Program-made: the position numbers and the translations under genes
The notes under the pieces: generated by a model
What the model was told of the DNA's origin: nothing
What the model saw: only the letters and a program-made list of their open reading frames with translations
Databases searched by the model: none
Source of the DNA: Neomesorhizobium albiziae
GTDB taxonomy: Bacteria > Pseudomonadota > Alphaproteobacteria > Rhizobiales > Rhizobiaceae
Reading direction: 5' to 3'
Length of the DNA stretch: 64,000 nt
Assembly: GCF_900114255.1 (NCBI RefSeq)
Contig: NZ_FOSL01000001.1
Coordinates: 558,001 to 622,000, forward strand
Shown: in pieces, positions 1 through 7,921 of the stretch
Layout of the letters: every line of letters starts with the position of its first letter
Numbering within the stretch: the stretch's first letter is position 1

Positions 1-54
1 AGCAGTGCCGCGCCGGCGACCGCCGTAGCGCTGCTGGCGGGAAATGCACGGTAA
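1..54 (+). CDS. Possible C-terminal end of an upstream gene (partial)
   Basis: Frame 1 is open from the window edge to a TAA at 52-54 and would encode only 17 residues, ending in an Ala/Leu-rich stretch. With so little sequence no family can be recognised. It is listed because the frame reaches the edge and stops 61 bases before the cytochrome start, as expected for the tail of a preceding gene. It may equally be chance. Confidence 0.25.
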   Translation, partial: SSAAPATAVALLAGNAR

Positions 55-115
55 CGATGGGGGAACAGCTTTAAGCGACGGACGTTCCTCCTTCGACACC
101 CAAAAGGAGGACGGC

Positions 116-478
116 ATGAACAGGCGCGTTTTCGCATTGCTTCTCGCCGGCGGGCTTACTTCCGCTCCCGTGTTTGCCCAGGATGACGGTCAAACTGCAT
201 TCAACAACAGTTGTCGCACCTGCCATACGCTGAAGGAAGGCGATAACCGGCAAGGCCCGAGCCTGGCCGGCATCATCGGCCGCAAGGCGGGGACGCTGCC
301 GGGCTATAATTTTTCGGATTCGATGAAGCAGTCGGGCATTACCTGGGACGAATCCAACCTCGACCAATTCATCGCCAATCCAGACCAGGTGGTAAGCGGC
401 AACACCATGAAGCCCTATGGCGGTATCACAGACGCCGCACAGCGAAAGACAATCGTTGAGTTCCTCAAAGGCGGCTAG
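116..478 (+). CDS. Small periplasmic c-type cytochrome
   Basis: This 120-residue protein has a signal peptide (about residues 1-21, cleavage after VFA) and one haem-binding CRTCH motif at residues 33-37. The conserved glycine/proline stretch GPSLAGIIGRKAG follows, then a candidate axial methionine in NTMKPYGG. This is the layout of class I cytochromes of the c2/c550 type, which carry electrons in the periplasm. The ATG at 116 was chosen over an upstream ATG at 44 because it follows an AAAGGAGG ribosome site and directly begins the signal peptide. Its position beside C1 and quinoprotein genes suggests it takes electrons from a PQQ dehydrogenase, but this is inference. Confidence 0.85.
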   Translation: MNRRVFALLLAGGLTSAPVFAQDDGQTAFNNSCRTCHTLKEGDNRQGPSLAGIIGRKAGTLPGYNFSDSMKQSGITWDESNLDQFIANPDQVVSGNTMKPYGGITDAAQRKTIVEFLKGG

Positions 479-1065
479 GCTCTCACCTCTTCGCCACTGG
501 CGTCCTTGCCGGCGAAATGCTCTGTGACACGCTCCATCAGCCAGCCCCAGGCCTCCTTCTCGTCCGGGCCTGCGGTTTTTTCGATGGAGATAGTGAGGTA
601 TTCGATCTCCATCTCGATCTTCTCACGCGGCAGCATGCCGAGCCGGCTGACCAGGATCGCGAGTTCCAGCACCGCCGCCTTTGCACGGTTGAGACCGGTG
701 AAAGGCGCGTGGGTAGCCTCGGCAGCGACACGGCAGAAATGTCGCGGCCGGACGCCATCGTCGTCGAGGCTCACCACCTCCAGTACCGAATGCGCGAGCG
801 CAGCTTTCAGGCGCGGCACCTGGCAGCCGGCAACCGGGACCAGCGGCCATTCCTTGCGGCCGGTCAGGCAACCGGCGAAGATGCGGACATCGTCAACATA
901 ATTGGCGACCGCTACCGGCGTCTGCGCCAGATTGTCGAGCGTTGCCGACGGGCGGAACGGCGCGATGATCCAGCCATCGTTTTCGGCGATGATGCCGAGC
1001 GGCGCGATATGCACCTTGCCTGTCTTGTCGGCGGTGGTGACGATGCATTCGCGGATGTAAGGCAT
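475..1065 (-). CDS. DUF447 family protein of the C1-carrier cluster
   Basis: This 196-residue protein resembles the DUF447 family, a flavin-reductase-like split-barrel fold found in methanogens and in methylotrophs that use tetrahydromethanopterin. The N-terminal half carries the typical pattern (ECIVTT, then HIAPLGI, then PFRPSAT and NYVDD). No signal peptide is seen, so it should be cytosolic. It is the last gene of a five-gene minus-strand operon, starting 2 bases after the stop of the dihydropteroate-synthase-like gene. Its stop codon overlaps that of the convergent cytochrome gene in one CTAG palindrome. The reaction is unknown; a role in making or reducing the C1 carrier is inferred from context. 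Confidence 0.75.
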   Translation of the reverse strand: MPYIRECIVTTADKTGKVHIAPLGIIAENDGWIIAPFRPSATLDNLAQTPVAVANYVDDVRIFAGCLTGRKEWPLVPVAGCQVPRLKAALAHSVLEVVSLDDDGVRPRHFCRVAAEATHAPFTGLNRAKAAVLELAILVSRLGMLPREKIEMEIEYLTISIEKTAGPDEKEAWGWLMERVTEHFAGKDASGEEVRA

Positions 1066-1067
1066 TG

Positions 1068-2465
1068 TCAGTCCCTGCCTTTTCGGGCTTTGAGCGTGTG
1101 GCCGGCTTCCGCGAGCCGCGTCCGGTCGGCCTCTGGCTCCGGCGCCGCGACACCCCAGGCGAGCGGTTCGTCCTGCACGTAGCGCTTGCCGAGACGCCAG
1201 GCGATCTCGGCCTTCATTAGCTCGGCACCGAGATAGAAGGCATGGGCGCCGTCCTCCTCAACGCCCAGCCGGGCGAAGAGTTCAAAGGCGTCGGTGGCGA
1301 TGTGATGCCCTTTGCCGTTGAAGATGTGGATGCCGTCGGCAGCGGTGAGGATGCGGAAATTGGCGTCTCGTATGTCGCCCGCAAGTGCCGCAATATCCTC
1401 GACCGAGGCCGGATAGGGCTTGCGGTCATGCACTTGTAGCAGGCCGGGATGATAGCTACGTGGCAGCGCGCCGTCGTTTCTGGCGGCAAACAGGATGCGG
1501 CGCGCGATGTCGTGCTCCTCGACGGTGCGCACTGTGTGCGGACTGACATGCACGACCAGAACGTTGCGGATCGCAAGCTCGGAGCAGAGGCCGGACAATA
1601 TGGCCGTGACGCCGGAACTGTCGGCGTCGGTGAGTTCGGTGAGATTGCCGGTGCCCATCAGGATTTCGATGTCGGGCCAGCGGCGGCGCGCCTCGAGAAA
1701 ACGCCCTAGCGATGCGGCGAAGCCGAAATGGATGGGGTCGAGCACCGGATCGGCGATGAAGGTAATGCCGGCCTTCTGAGCGGCCTCGATGGCGCGACCA
1801 AGCGAATCCAGATCACCTGGCTGCGAGGGGATGAGCACCGGTGCCACGGCATGCTCGAAAGCCAACGGCAATGTCTCCTCGGTGAGACTGAGCACATAGT
1901 CGGCCCCGGCCCGCACACCGCAACGCAGTTCGTCCAGACTGGCGGAATCGACGCTGACGGCGAAACCTTCGGCTTTCAGCGCCCGCACCGCCTCGGCAAG
2001 CAGCGGAAACGGCGTTTCCGGAAGGCAGCCGAGATCGATGATATCGGCCCCTGCCTGTTTCAGCACGCGCGCCCGCGCCAACAGCGCATCGACCGAAAGC
2101 ATCGGCGCATCAACGATTTCGGCAAAGATGCGGATGTCGTGACGGGAAAGGTCCGGTGGCTCGCCCGCCCGGCCGAGATAGGGCGGCAGGTCGGCGACCT
2201 CGTCAGGGCCGCGCACGAACGGCACCCCGAAATGCGTCGAAAGCTGGTCGAGGTTGCCTCGGTAACGTCCGGGCAGGACGACACGGCCGACGCCATCGGG
2301 AAGCTTCAGCCGCCGCCGGATGATGTCTTCTGTCATCAGCGCGGCCACCTTGACGCCGACGTCGACGATTTCCCAGGAGAGTTCTGTCTTCCCGAGCGCC
2401 GAAAGCACCTTTTCCAGCCGCGCCCGCGCCAGATGGCCGGTCAGGAAGACGAGACGCTCAGCCAT
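1068..2465 (-). CDS. Dihydropteroate synthase-like protein, tetrahydromethanopterin biosynthesis
   Basis: The 465-residue product has an N-terminal domain of about 130 residues, then a TIM-barrel region resembling dihydropteroate synthase (GADIIDLG, FAVSVDSAS, FIADPVLDPIHFG), then a C-terminal domain. Proteins of this shape occur in bacterial tetrahydromethanopterin gene clusters and are thought to join the pterin to the arylamine side chain in place of normal p-aminobenzoate. A further 18 codons are open upstream of the chosen start. The ATG at 2465 was preferred because it overlaps the preceding gene by 8 bases and begins a sensible Rossmann-like strand (AERLVFLTG). It is cotranscribed with its neighbours. 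The exact step is inferred. Confidence 0.75.
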   Translation of the reverse strand: MAERLVFLTGHLARARLEKVLSALGKTELSWEIVDVGVKVAALMTEDIIRRRLKLPDGVGRVVLPGRYRGNLDQLSTHFGVPFVRGPDEVADLPPYLGRAGEPPDLSRHDIRIFAEIVDAPMLSVDALLARARVLKQAGADIIDLGCLPETPFPLLAEAVRALKAEGFAVSVDSASLDELRCGVRAGADYVLSLTEETLPLAFEHAVAPVLIPSQPGDLDSLGRAIEAAQKAGITFIADPVLDPIHFGFAASLGRFLEARRRWPDIEILMGTGNLTELTDADSSGVTAILSGLCSELAIRNVLVVHVSPHTVRTVEEHDIARRILFAARNDGALPRSYHPGLLQVHDRKPYPASVEDIAALAGDIRDANFRILTAADGIHIFNGKGHHIATDAFELFARLGVEEDGAHAFYLGAELMKAEIAWRLGKRYVQDEPLAWGVAAPEPEADRTRLAEAGHTLKARKGRD

Positions 2466-3012
2466 GGGCGGCGGCGAGTTCGTCGCGGCGGGCGCGGATC
2501 GCGGCGTCGAGTTCGGCAAGCGATTCCACCACGGTGGTGCGCTCGAAGCTCTTCAGCCGCTCGGTGTTTTCAAGATCGATCCGGCGCGGATAGACCTTGA
2601 CCAGACCGTGCGGCGCCATGGTTTCGAGTTCCGGTGCGGTGTCGCAGGCGAAGACGATCGCCGGCACCCGGCACTTGCCGGCCTGTGCGAAGACATTGGT
2701 GGCGATGGTGTCGGAGATGCCCAGCACGCATTTCGCGACCGTGTTGGACGAGGCCGGCGCCACCACCACCGTGTGGTAGACGCCATGATAGAACTCGCCG
2801 ACCGGGATAGAGCTCGCCGTCTTGTCGTGCAGCACGCGCGTCGAATCCGGGAAATCGAGCTTCAGCTTGTACATGCGCAGCACTTCATTCGCGGCCTTGG
2901 AGACAAAGACATCGCAATGTTCAAGCTCGTGGATGAGCGCAAAGCTTTCCGTGAAGAAGTGTCCGGAGCCGGTAAGGACCCAAGCCCAGCGCGGGGTATG
3001 CAGTGTGGCCAT
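2458..3012 (-). CDS. DmrB/AfpA-like flavoprotein (putative dihydromethanopterin reductase)
   Basis: This 184-residue protein belongs to the flavoprotein family that includes phosphopantothenoylcysteine decarboxylase, archaeal AfpA and dihydromethanopterin reductase DmrB/DmrX. Visible family features are the N-terminal WVLTGSGHF strand-loop, the VVVAPASSNTVAK flavin-binding segment and CVLGISDTIATN. In methylotrophs such proteins are proposed to reduce dihydromethanopterin to the active tetrahydro form. It sits between the amino acid kinase (3-base gap) and the dihydropteroate-synthase-like gene (8-base overlap), consistent with that role. No signal peptide or iron-sulfur motif is seen. The family assignment is firm; the substrate is inferred. 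Confidence 0.75.
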   Translation of the reverse strand: MATLHTPRWAWVLTGSGHFFTESFALIHELEHCDVFVSKAANEVLRMYKLKLDFPDSTRVLHDKTASSIPVGEFYHGVYHTVVVAPASSNTVAKCVLGISDTIATNVFAQAGKCRVPAIVFACDTAPELETMAPHGLVKVYPRRIDLENTERLKSFERTTVVESLAELDAAIRARRDELAAAHG

Positions 3013-3015
3013 GGC

Positions 3016-3654
3016 CTATCCTGCTTTGCGCACCGCCCTACCCGCAAGCTGCACTTTCGTCCCCGGCAAGGCTCCAGCCGCAAGCAGCGCACTCGCGGTG
3101 GCTGCATCGCTCGGACCGGCAAGATAAGGATCGACGCCGGCAGGCAGCATCGCGGCAAAGCCGGCGTCGAGGACGCCCCTGGCCACTAGATCGGCAATGC
3201 TGTCTTGCGCTGAAAAGTCGGAGCTCTGCTTGATCAGCAACAGCACTTCGGCGCCGATCTTGCCGGCGAGCCATGCGCCAAGCGAATCCGACGTGATGTC
3301 CCAGGAGGCGCGGATGTCCGGCGCGGCCGTGGCCAGCGCCGAGGGCAGCCAGACCGCGACCTTTCCGGCGGATAGCACATGTTCGAGGTCTTCCAGGGAA
3401 CGCGCCGGCGCCAGCCGGTCGTCGCGGTCGAGAATGACAAGGCCGAACTGGTCCATGGCGAGGATCGCCATGGCGTGCGCGGCGGCCTCCGAAAAGCCGA
3501 GCCGCTTCTGCGCTTCACGCACCTGGTCGGCGAAAGGCCCGCCGCCCGGCACGATGACCAGCGGCAGCGCCGAACCGGCAAGCGCCGCGATCCACACATC
3601 CATTTCGCCGTCAAAGGCCGTGCTGCCGCCAAGCTTGACGACAGCCGGCTTCAC
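3016..3654 (-). CDS. Amino acid kinase family protein (MfnE-like)
   Basis: The 212-residue product shows the amino acid kinase fold: an N-terminal VVKLGGS phosphate-binding strand, a glycine loop IVPGGGPFAD and a later WDITSDSLGAWLA segment that binds nucleotide. Small kinases of this family accompany methanofuran and tetrahydromethanopterin genes. In methanogens MfnE forms the diphosphate of aminomethylfuran from the phosphate made downstream of MfnB. Here the gene directly follows an MfnB-containing fusion with a 4-base ATGA overlap, which supports the MfnE-like assignment. It is shorter than aspartate or glutamate kinases and has no regulatory domain. The substrate is inferred from context. 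Confidence 0.72.
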   Translation of the reverse strand: MKPAVVKLGGSTAFDGEMDVWIAALAGSALPLVIVPGGGPFADQVREAQKRLGFSEAAAHAMAILAMDQFGLVILDRDDRLAPARSLEDLEHVLSAGKVAVWLPSALATAAPDIRASWDITSDSLGAWLAGKIGAEVLLLIKQSSDFSAQDSIADLVARGVLDAGFAAMLPAGVDPYLAGPSDAATASALLAAGALPGTKVQLAGRAVRKAG

Positions 3655-4817
3655 GAGATCACGCCCTTCTTGCCGTGATCGTGTCTGGCATGCAGCGCGG
3701 AAGGTTGCTGTTTGGCCCGCTTGCGTTCGATTTCGACGCCGACGCCGGCCGGCCCGAGTTCCAGCTTCTCGACCCGCACCGTGACCCGCACCACGCGCGG
3801 GTCTTCCAGCACATGCGCCGCCACCTGCTCGGCCAGCGCCTCGCTCAATTGCACATGACCGCGCGCCACGATCATGCGGATGCCGTCCATGATGAGATCG
3901 TAGGAGACGATGTGGCGCATGTCCTCCGGGTGGCTGGTAACCCTCAAAACCTCGGCGGTGACGTCAAAGCGCACCTTCTGGGTGTGGCCATGCTCGAAAC
4001 TGTAGGCGCCGATTTCGACCGGCAGCACGAATTCGCGCACGAAGATCTTGTCGGTGCCGAGCGCTGAATCCGCACCTCCCGGCGCATAACCGCGCGCCGC
4101 GAGCAGCCGGTAGTCGACGCTCGAAGCGCGACCGGCCCGCTGTTCTTCCGGGATGAGCGCGCGGATCTGCTTCACGGCCTCGGCGTCGATCGACCGGGTG
4201 CGGCTACCCTCGCCGCACAGTGCGCCGCGGAAACCCAGGAAATCCGGCGCAAACGGCAACAGCCGCGGAATGTCTGGGGCCTCCAGCGAGCCGCTCAGGC
4301 CGACCGCCAGGCCGAGCCCCCTGGCTCGATCGACGAAAGCCGGGATGCGCGCCGGCGGCAGATGGTCGAGCAAGCGCCCCTTTGCCTTGTCGGCGGTGTC
4401 GACCATGACGCCGTGAAAACCGTCGGCGGCGAACCTGGACAGAAGTTCGAAATCGGGCGCCAGATCGGCGAAGAGCACCGCAATCAGCCTTTTCTTCTTC
4501 GAGATCGGCTGCAGGATTTCGGAACACGCCGCCACATTTTCCGAAGGGAAGAAGCCTATCTTGACGTAGTCTACGCCGGTCGCCGCTATCTCTTCGACCC
4601 TGGCGCGGATCGTTTCGGGCTGCATCGGCAGGTCGCCGCAGACAGCGCTGGTCAGGCGGCGGCCGGCGACCGCCGCCACTGTGTGCCGCACCGTTTCGGT
4701 CGCCACCGCGCCCAGCGCGCCGGCCTTCGGATCCTTCAGGTCGATGATGTCGGCGCCAGCGGAAATCGCGATCTCCGCCTCCTCCCCGCCCGTGACGCTG
4801 GCCAGCATCTTGGTCAT
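3651..4817 (-). CDS. Fusion of MfnB-type (5-formylfuran-3-yl)methyl phosphate synthase and dihydroneopterin aldolase
   Basis: This 388-residue protein joins two enzymes of C1-carrier synthesis. Residues 1 to about 240 match the MfnB family, which makes the furan of methanofuran from two glyceraldehyde-3-phosphate molecules; the expected Schiff-base lysine lies in IDLKDPKAG (Lys28). Residues from about 262 to 370 look like dihydroneopterin aldolase (FolB): VFVREFVLPVEIGAY, then VSYDLIMDGI and a LAEQVAAHVL helix, acting in pterin synthesis. A short basic, histidine-rich tail follows. It is the first gene of the minus-strand operon. The fusion places a furan-making and a pterin-making activity in one polypeptide. 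Confidence 0.83.
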   Translation of the reverse strand: MTKMLASVTGGEEAEIAISAGADIIDLKDPKAGALGAVATETVRHTVAAVAGRRLTSAVCGDLPMQPETIRARVEEIAATGVDYVKIGFFPSENVAACSEILQPISKKKRLIAVLFADLAPDFELLSRFAADGFHGVMVDTADKAKGRLLDHLPPARIPAFVDRARGLGLAVGLSGSLEAPDIPRLLPFAPDFLGFRGALCGEGSRTRSIDAEAVKQIRALIPEEQRAGRASSVDYRLLAARGYAPGGADSALGTDKIFVREFVLPVEIGAYSFEHGHTQKVRFDVTAEVLRVTSHPEDMRHIVSYDLIMDGIRMIVARGHVQLSEALAEQVAAHVLEDPRVVRVTVRVEKLELGPAGVGVEIERKRAKQQPSALHARHDHGKKGVIS

Positions 4818-5039
4818 TTTGTCAGCCCTCCAGCCTCGACGAGATCATATCGGCAGAGGATTTCCGCGCAAAGCCCGCACCGACGCGGCCCCATGCTAAA
4901 GGCCAAGGCAAAGCTGACGCAAAAAGTAATGTTAGAGGTTTGCGTGCAGAAAGAAGCTGCGTTAGTTTCATAGTGGCACCTGAATCCTGCACCGTCACGG
5001 CCCCGGCCGGACGACGGCGCATGCGTTAGAAAAATCGAC
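4818..5039 (-). promoter_or_regulatory. Divergent promoter region between the C1-carrier operon and the PQQ-associated ABC operon
   Basis: These 222 bases separate two divergently transcribed operons and are less GC-rich in the middle (about 4915-4975) than the flanking genes. No clear sigma-70 box pair or operator palindrome could be picked out by eye, so only the location is claimed. Promoters for both strands must lie here. Confidence 0.45.
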
Positions 5040-6290
5040 ATGAAGAGCGTGGTGCCTAACACTCTTGCGGCTTTCATCGGACTTTTTCTGGCGAGCGTCA
5101 ACGCCAGCGCCTCATATGCCCAGGAAGCTGCCCAGCCCCCCAAAAACCAGCCGGCAAAGCCGGAAAAACAGATCGTCGAGGTGAAAATCGGCTATCTCAG
5201 AGCGTACGCGCCGCAGCTTGCGCTGTCGGTGCTCGACGTGCCGCCGCGCGATGAAGGTGTGGCTGGCGGCAATGTCGCTATTGCCGACAACAACACGACC
5301 GGCAGCTTTCTCGGCCAGAAATTCTCGCTCGACGTCACCGAAGTGAAGCCCGACGCCGACGTCGTCGCCACATTTCGGGAGATGGTGGCCAAGGGCGACC
5401 GCTACGTGCTTGCCGACATTTCGGCCAAGCAGTTGCTGTCGATCGCCGACATTGCCCGCGACAACGGTGTCCTGATCTTCAATGTCGGCTCCACCGACGA
5501 CATCCTGCGCGAGGAGGAGTGCCGGGCCAACGTGTTCCACACCATGCCGACCCGCACCATGCTGGCGGACGGGCTGGCGCAATATCTGATCTGGAAGCAG
5601 TGGCCGCGCTGGGTGCTGATCTACGGCTCGCACGAGAAGGATCAGCTTTTTGCCGATGCGTTGCGGCGCGCGGCAACCCGTTTCGGCGGCCAAATCATCG
5701 CCGAAAAGGAGTTCAAGGACACAGGCACGGCACGGCGCACCGATTCCGGCGTTGTCCAGATCCAGCGTCAGCTGCCGGTTTTCATGCAGGACCTGCCCGA
5801 TCACGACGTGGTGCTGGTCGCCGACGAAAGCGAAGTGTTCGGCACCTATGTTCCGTTCCGTACCTGGGTTCCCCGCCCTGTCGCGGGCACCGCCGGCCTG
5901 ACTCCGCAGGCCTGGCATCCTGCCAGCGAACAATGGGGCGGCACCCAGATCCAGAACCGCTTCGCCAAGGCCAGCGGCCGGCGCATGCTGTCGAAGGATA
6001 TGGCGGCATGGACGGCGGTGCGCATCCTCGGCGAGGCCGCGACGCGCACCCAAGGCGCCGACCCGGAGAAGATCGTCGATTTCGTCCGCTCCGAGAATTT
6101 TTCCATCGCCGCCTTCAAAGGGCAGAAACTCACCTTCCGCAAATGGAACCAGCAGCTCCGGCAGCCGATCTTCCTCGGCGACAACCGCTCGGTGGTTTCG
6201 ACCTCACCCCAGGAAGGTTTCCTGCATCAGGTGTCCGAACTCGACACGCTGGGCGTCGACCAGCCGGAGACAAAATGCGTGCTGAAATAA
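5040..6290 (+). CDS. ABC-type binding protein of the PQQ-dependent alcohol dehydrogenase system
   Basis: A 416-residue secreted protein (signal peptide about 1-27, ending ASASYAQ) with the fold of branched-chain amino acid type periplasmic binding proteins. It matches the family named for its repeated occurrence beside PQQ-dependent alcohol dehydrogenases. The region around IFNVGSTDDILREEEC and MPTRTMLADGLAQYL is typical. It starts a six-gene plus-strand operon with a beta-propeller, a cupredoxin-like protein, an ABC ATPase and an ABC permease. Its ligand is unknown. A single binding protein beside an ABC-2 type (export-style) permease is unusual, so it may sense or deliver something rather than drive simple import. 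Confidence 0.82.
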   Translation: MKSVVPNTLAAFIGLFLASVNASASYAQEAAQPPKNQPAKPEKQIVEVKIGYLRAYAPQLALSVLDVPPRDEGVAGGNVAIADNNTTGSFLGQKFSLDVTEVKPDADVVATFREMVAKGDRYVLADISAKQLLSIADIARDNGVLIFNVGSTDDILREEECRANVFHTMPTRTMLADGLAQYLIWKQWPRWVLIYGSHEKDQLFADALRRAATRFGGQIIAEKEFKDTGTARRTDSGVVQIQRQLPVFMQDLPDHDVVLVADESEVFGTYVPFRTWVPRPVAGTAGLTPQAWHPASEQWGGTQIQNRFAKASGRRMLSKDMAAWTAVRILGEAATRTQGADPEKIVDFVRSENFSIAAFKGQKLTFRKWNQQLRQPIFLGDNRSVVSTSPQEGFLHQVSELDTLGVDQPETKCVLK

Positions 6291-6328
6291 GCAGTTAGAA
6301 AAATCGGCAGAATCAGTGGAGGAACCCG

Positions 6329-7306
6329 ATGAGAAGACGATTGTGCGTTCTGGCCGGAGCGGTGGCCATGGCAGCATTTCTTGCCGGCCCCGCATCGGCC
6401 TACATGGTCTACGTCTCCAATGAAAAGGACAACACGATCACCGTTGTCGATTCCTCGACGATGCAGGTGGTCAAGACTGTGAACGTCGGCCAACGACCGC
6501 GCGGCATCACCATCTCGCATGACGGCAAGCACATCTATCTCTGCGCCAGCGACGACGACACGATCGAGGTGATCGACACCGCGACCCTGGAGGTCGTCGA
6601 CACCTTGCCGTCCGGCCCTGATCCTGAGCTTTTCGTGCTCTCGCCAGACGGCAAGACGCTCTATGTCGCCAATGAAGACGACAATCTCGTCACCGTCATC
6701 GATATCGAGAGCAAGAAGGTGCTGGCCGAGATTCCGGTCGGCGTCGAGCCGGAAGGCATGGGCGTCAGCCCCGACGGCAAGACCATGGTCAACACGTCGG
6801 AAACGACGAACATGGCGCATTTCATCGATACTTCGACGCATGAGATCACCGATAACGTTCTGGTCGATTCACGGCCGCGTTTCGTCGAATTCACCCCTGA
6901 CGGCAGCCAGGCCTGGGTAAGCGCCGAAATCGGTGGCACCGTCTCGGTGATCGACAACGCCAGCCGTGAGGTAATCCACAAGATAACCTTCGAAATTGCA
7001 GGCCTGCGCTCGGAGTCCATCCAGCCCGTCGGCGTCCGTATCACCGCCGATGGCAAGAAGGCCTATGTGGCGCTCGGGCCTGCCAACCGCGTCGCGGTGG
7101 TCAACACCGAGACTTACGCGGTCGAAAAATACGTGCTGGTCGGCCAGCGCGTCTGGCAGCTCGCCTTCACCCCCGACCAGAAGACGATCATCTCCACCAA
7201 CGGCGTGTCGAACGACATCACCTTCATAGACGTCGCGACCGACGAGCCGGTGCAATCAGTGACGGTGGGGGCCCTGCCTTGGGGCGTTGTCGTCTCGCCC
7301 AATTGA
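6329..7306 (+). CDS. PQQ-dependent catabolism-associated beta-propeller protein
   Basis: This 325-residue protein has a signal peptide (about 1-24, ending ASA) and then about seven repeats of the YVTN beta-propeller type: VYVSNEKDNTITVVD, then HIYLCASDDDTIEVID, LYVANEDDNLVTVID and later copies. It therefore forms a periplasmic seven-bladed propeller. The family recurs next to PQQ alcohol dehydrogenases, but no catalytic activity is established. A GGAGG ribosome site precedes the ATG at 6329. It lies 38 bases after the binding-protein gene and is surely cotranscribed. A scaffold or ligand-holding role for the ABC system is a guess. Confidence 0.85.
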   Translation: MRRRLCVLAGAVAMAAFLAGPASAYMVYVSNEKDNTITVVDSSTMQVVKTVNVGQRPRGITISHDGKHIYLCASDDDTIEVIDTATLEVVDTLPSGPDPELFVLSPDGKTLYVANEDDNLVTVIDIESKKVLAEIPVGVEPEGMGVSPDGKTMVNTSETTNMAHFIDTSTHEITDNVLVDSRPRFVEFTPDGSQAWVSAEIGGTVSVIDNASREVIHKITFEIAGLRSESIQPVGVRITADGKKAYVALGPANRVAVVNTETYAVEKYVLVGQRVWQLAFTPDQKTIISTNGVSNDITFIDVATDEPVQSVTVGALPWGVVVSPN

Positions 7307-7344
7307 ATCAAACCAGCAAAAAACCAGCAGAAGGGTAGGAAATC

Positions 7345-7851
7345 ATGCGGAAATTTCGTGCAAGAGCTTTCGCCGCATTGGTGGGCATGGCGCTGGCGCA
7401 GGGCCAAGTCTGGGCGCAGGACAACGCCGACGACGATGACGATGCCGCGGCCGGCGCCGCCACTACCGAGGCGGCGGCGGGCCCAGAGGGTGAAAAGCCC
7501 ACGCGCGCTTCCAAGGACGTGCCGGAACTCATCCTCGGCACCAAGGAAGACCAGTTCACGGCCAACCAGAAGGATTTCCAGCTGATCGCCGGCCAGGGCT
7601 ACCGCTGGAAGATCACGGCGGCAGGCGGCCTGGAATACAAGTTCCATACCGACCTGTTCCGCAATGTGTGGAACAACCAGATCGTCATCAACGACCTCGA
7701 AGTGCATATGAACGGCGCACCTGCGTGGCTCGAATTCGATGCCGATGGCACCATCCAGGTGCAGTTCACCACTGTGCGGCCAGGCATCTACACCTGGTCG
7801 GTGCCTGACCTCGCCGACAAGGGCATGAAAGGCACGATCACGATCAAGTGA
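7345..7851 (+). CDS. Secreted cupredoxin-like protein without obvious copper ligands
   Basis: The 168-residue product has a signal peptide (about 1-24, ending VWAQ), an acidic and alanine-rich linker (DDDDDAAAGAA) and then a beta-rich domain of about 110 residues. Its end, PGIYTWSVPDLADKGMKGTI, aligns by eye with the last strands of cupredoxins (pattern G-x-Y-x-x-x-C-x-x-H-x-x-x-G-M-x-G). The cysteine and histidine positions are occupied by other residues, so a normal type 1 copper site is unlikely. It is the third gene of the PQQ-associated operon. The fold is proposed from pattern only and the function is unknown. Confidence 0.6.
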   Translation: MRKFRARAFAALVGMALAQGQVWAQDNADDDDDAAAGAATTEAAAGPEGEKPTRASKDVPELILGTKEDQFTANQKDFQLIAGQGYRWKITAAGGLEYKFHTDLFRNVWNNQIVINDLEVHMNGAPAWLEFDADGTIQVQFTTVRPGIYTWSVPDLADKGMKGTITIK

Positions 7852-7921
7852 GGGTGGCGGAAAGTAGAACCTGCAAGACCGGACACGGTGCGCTAGATTG
7901 CCAGGCGAGGAGCCAGCCGCC

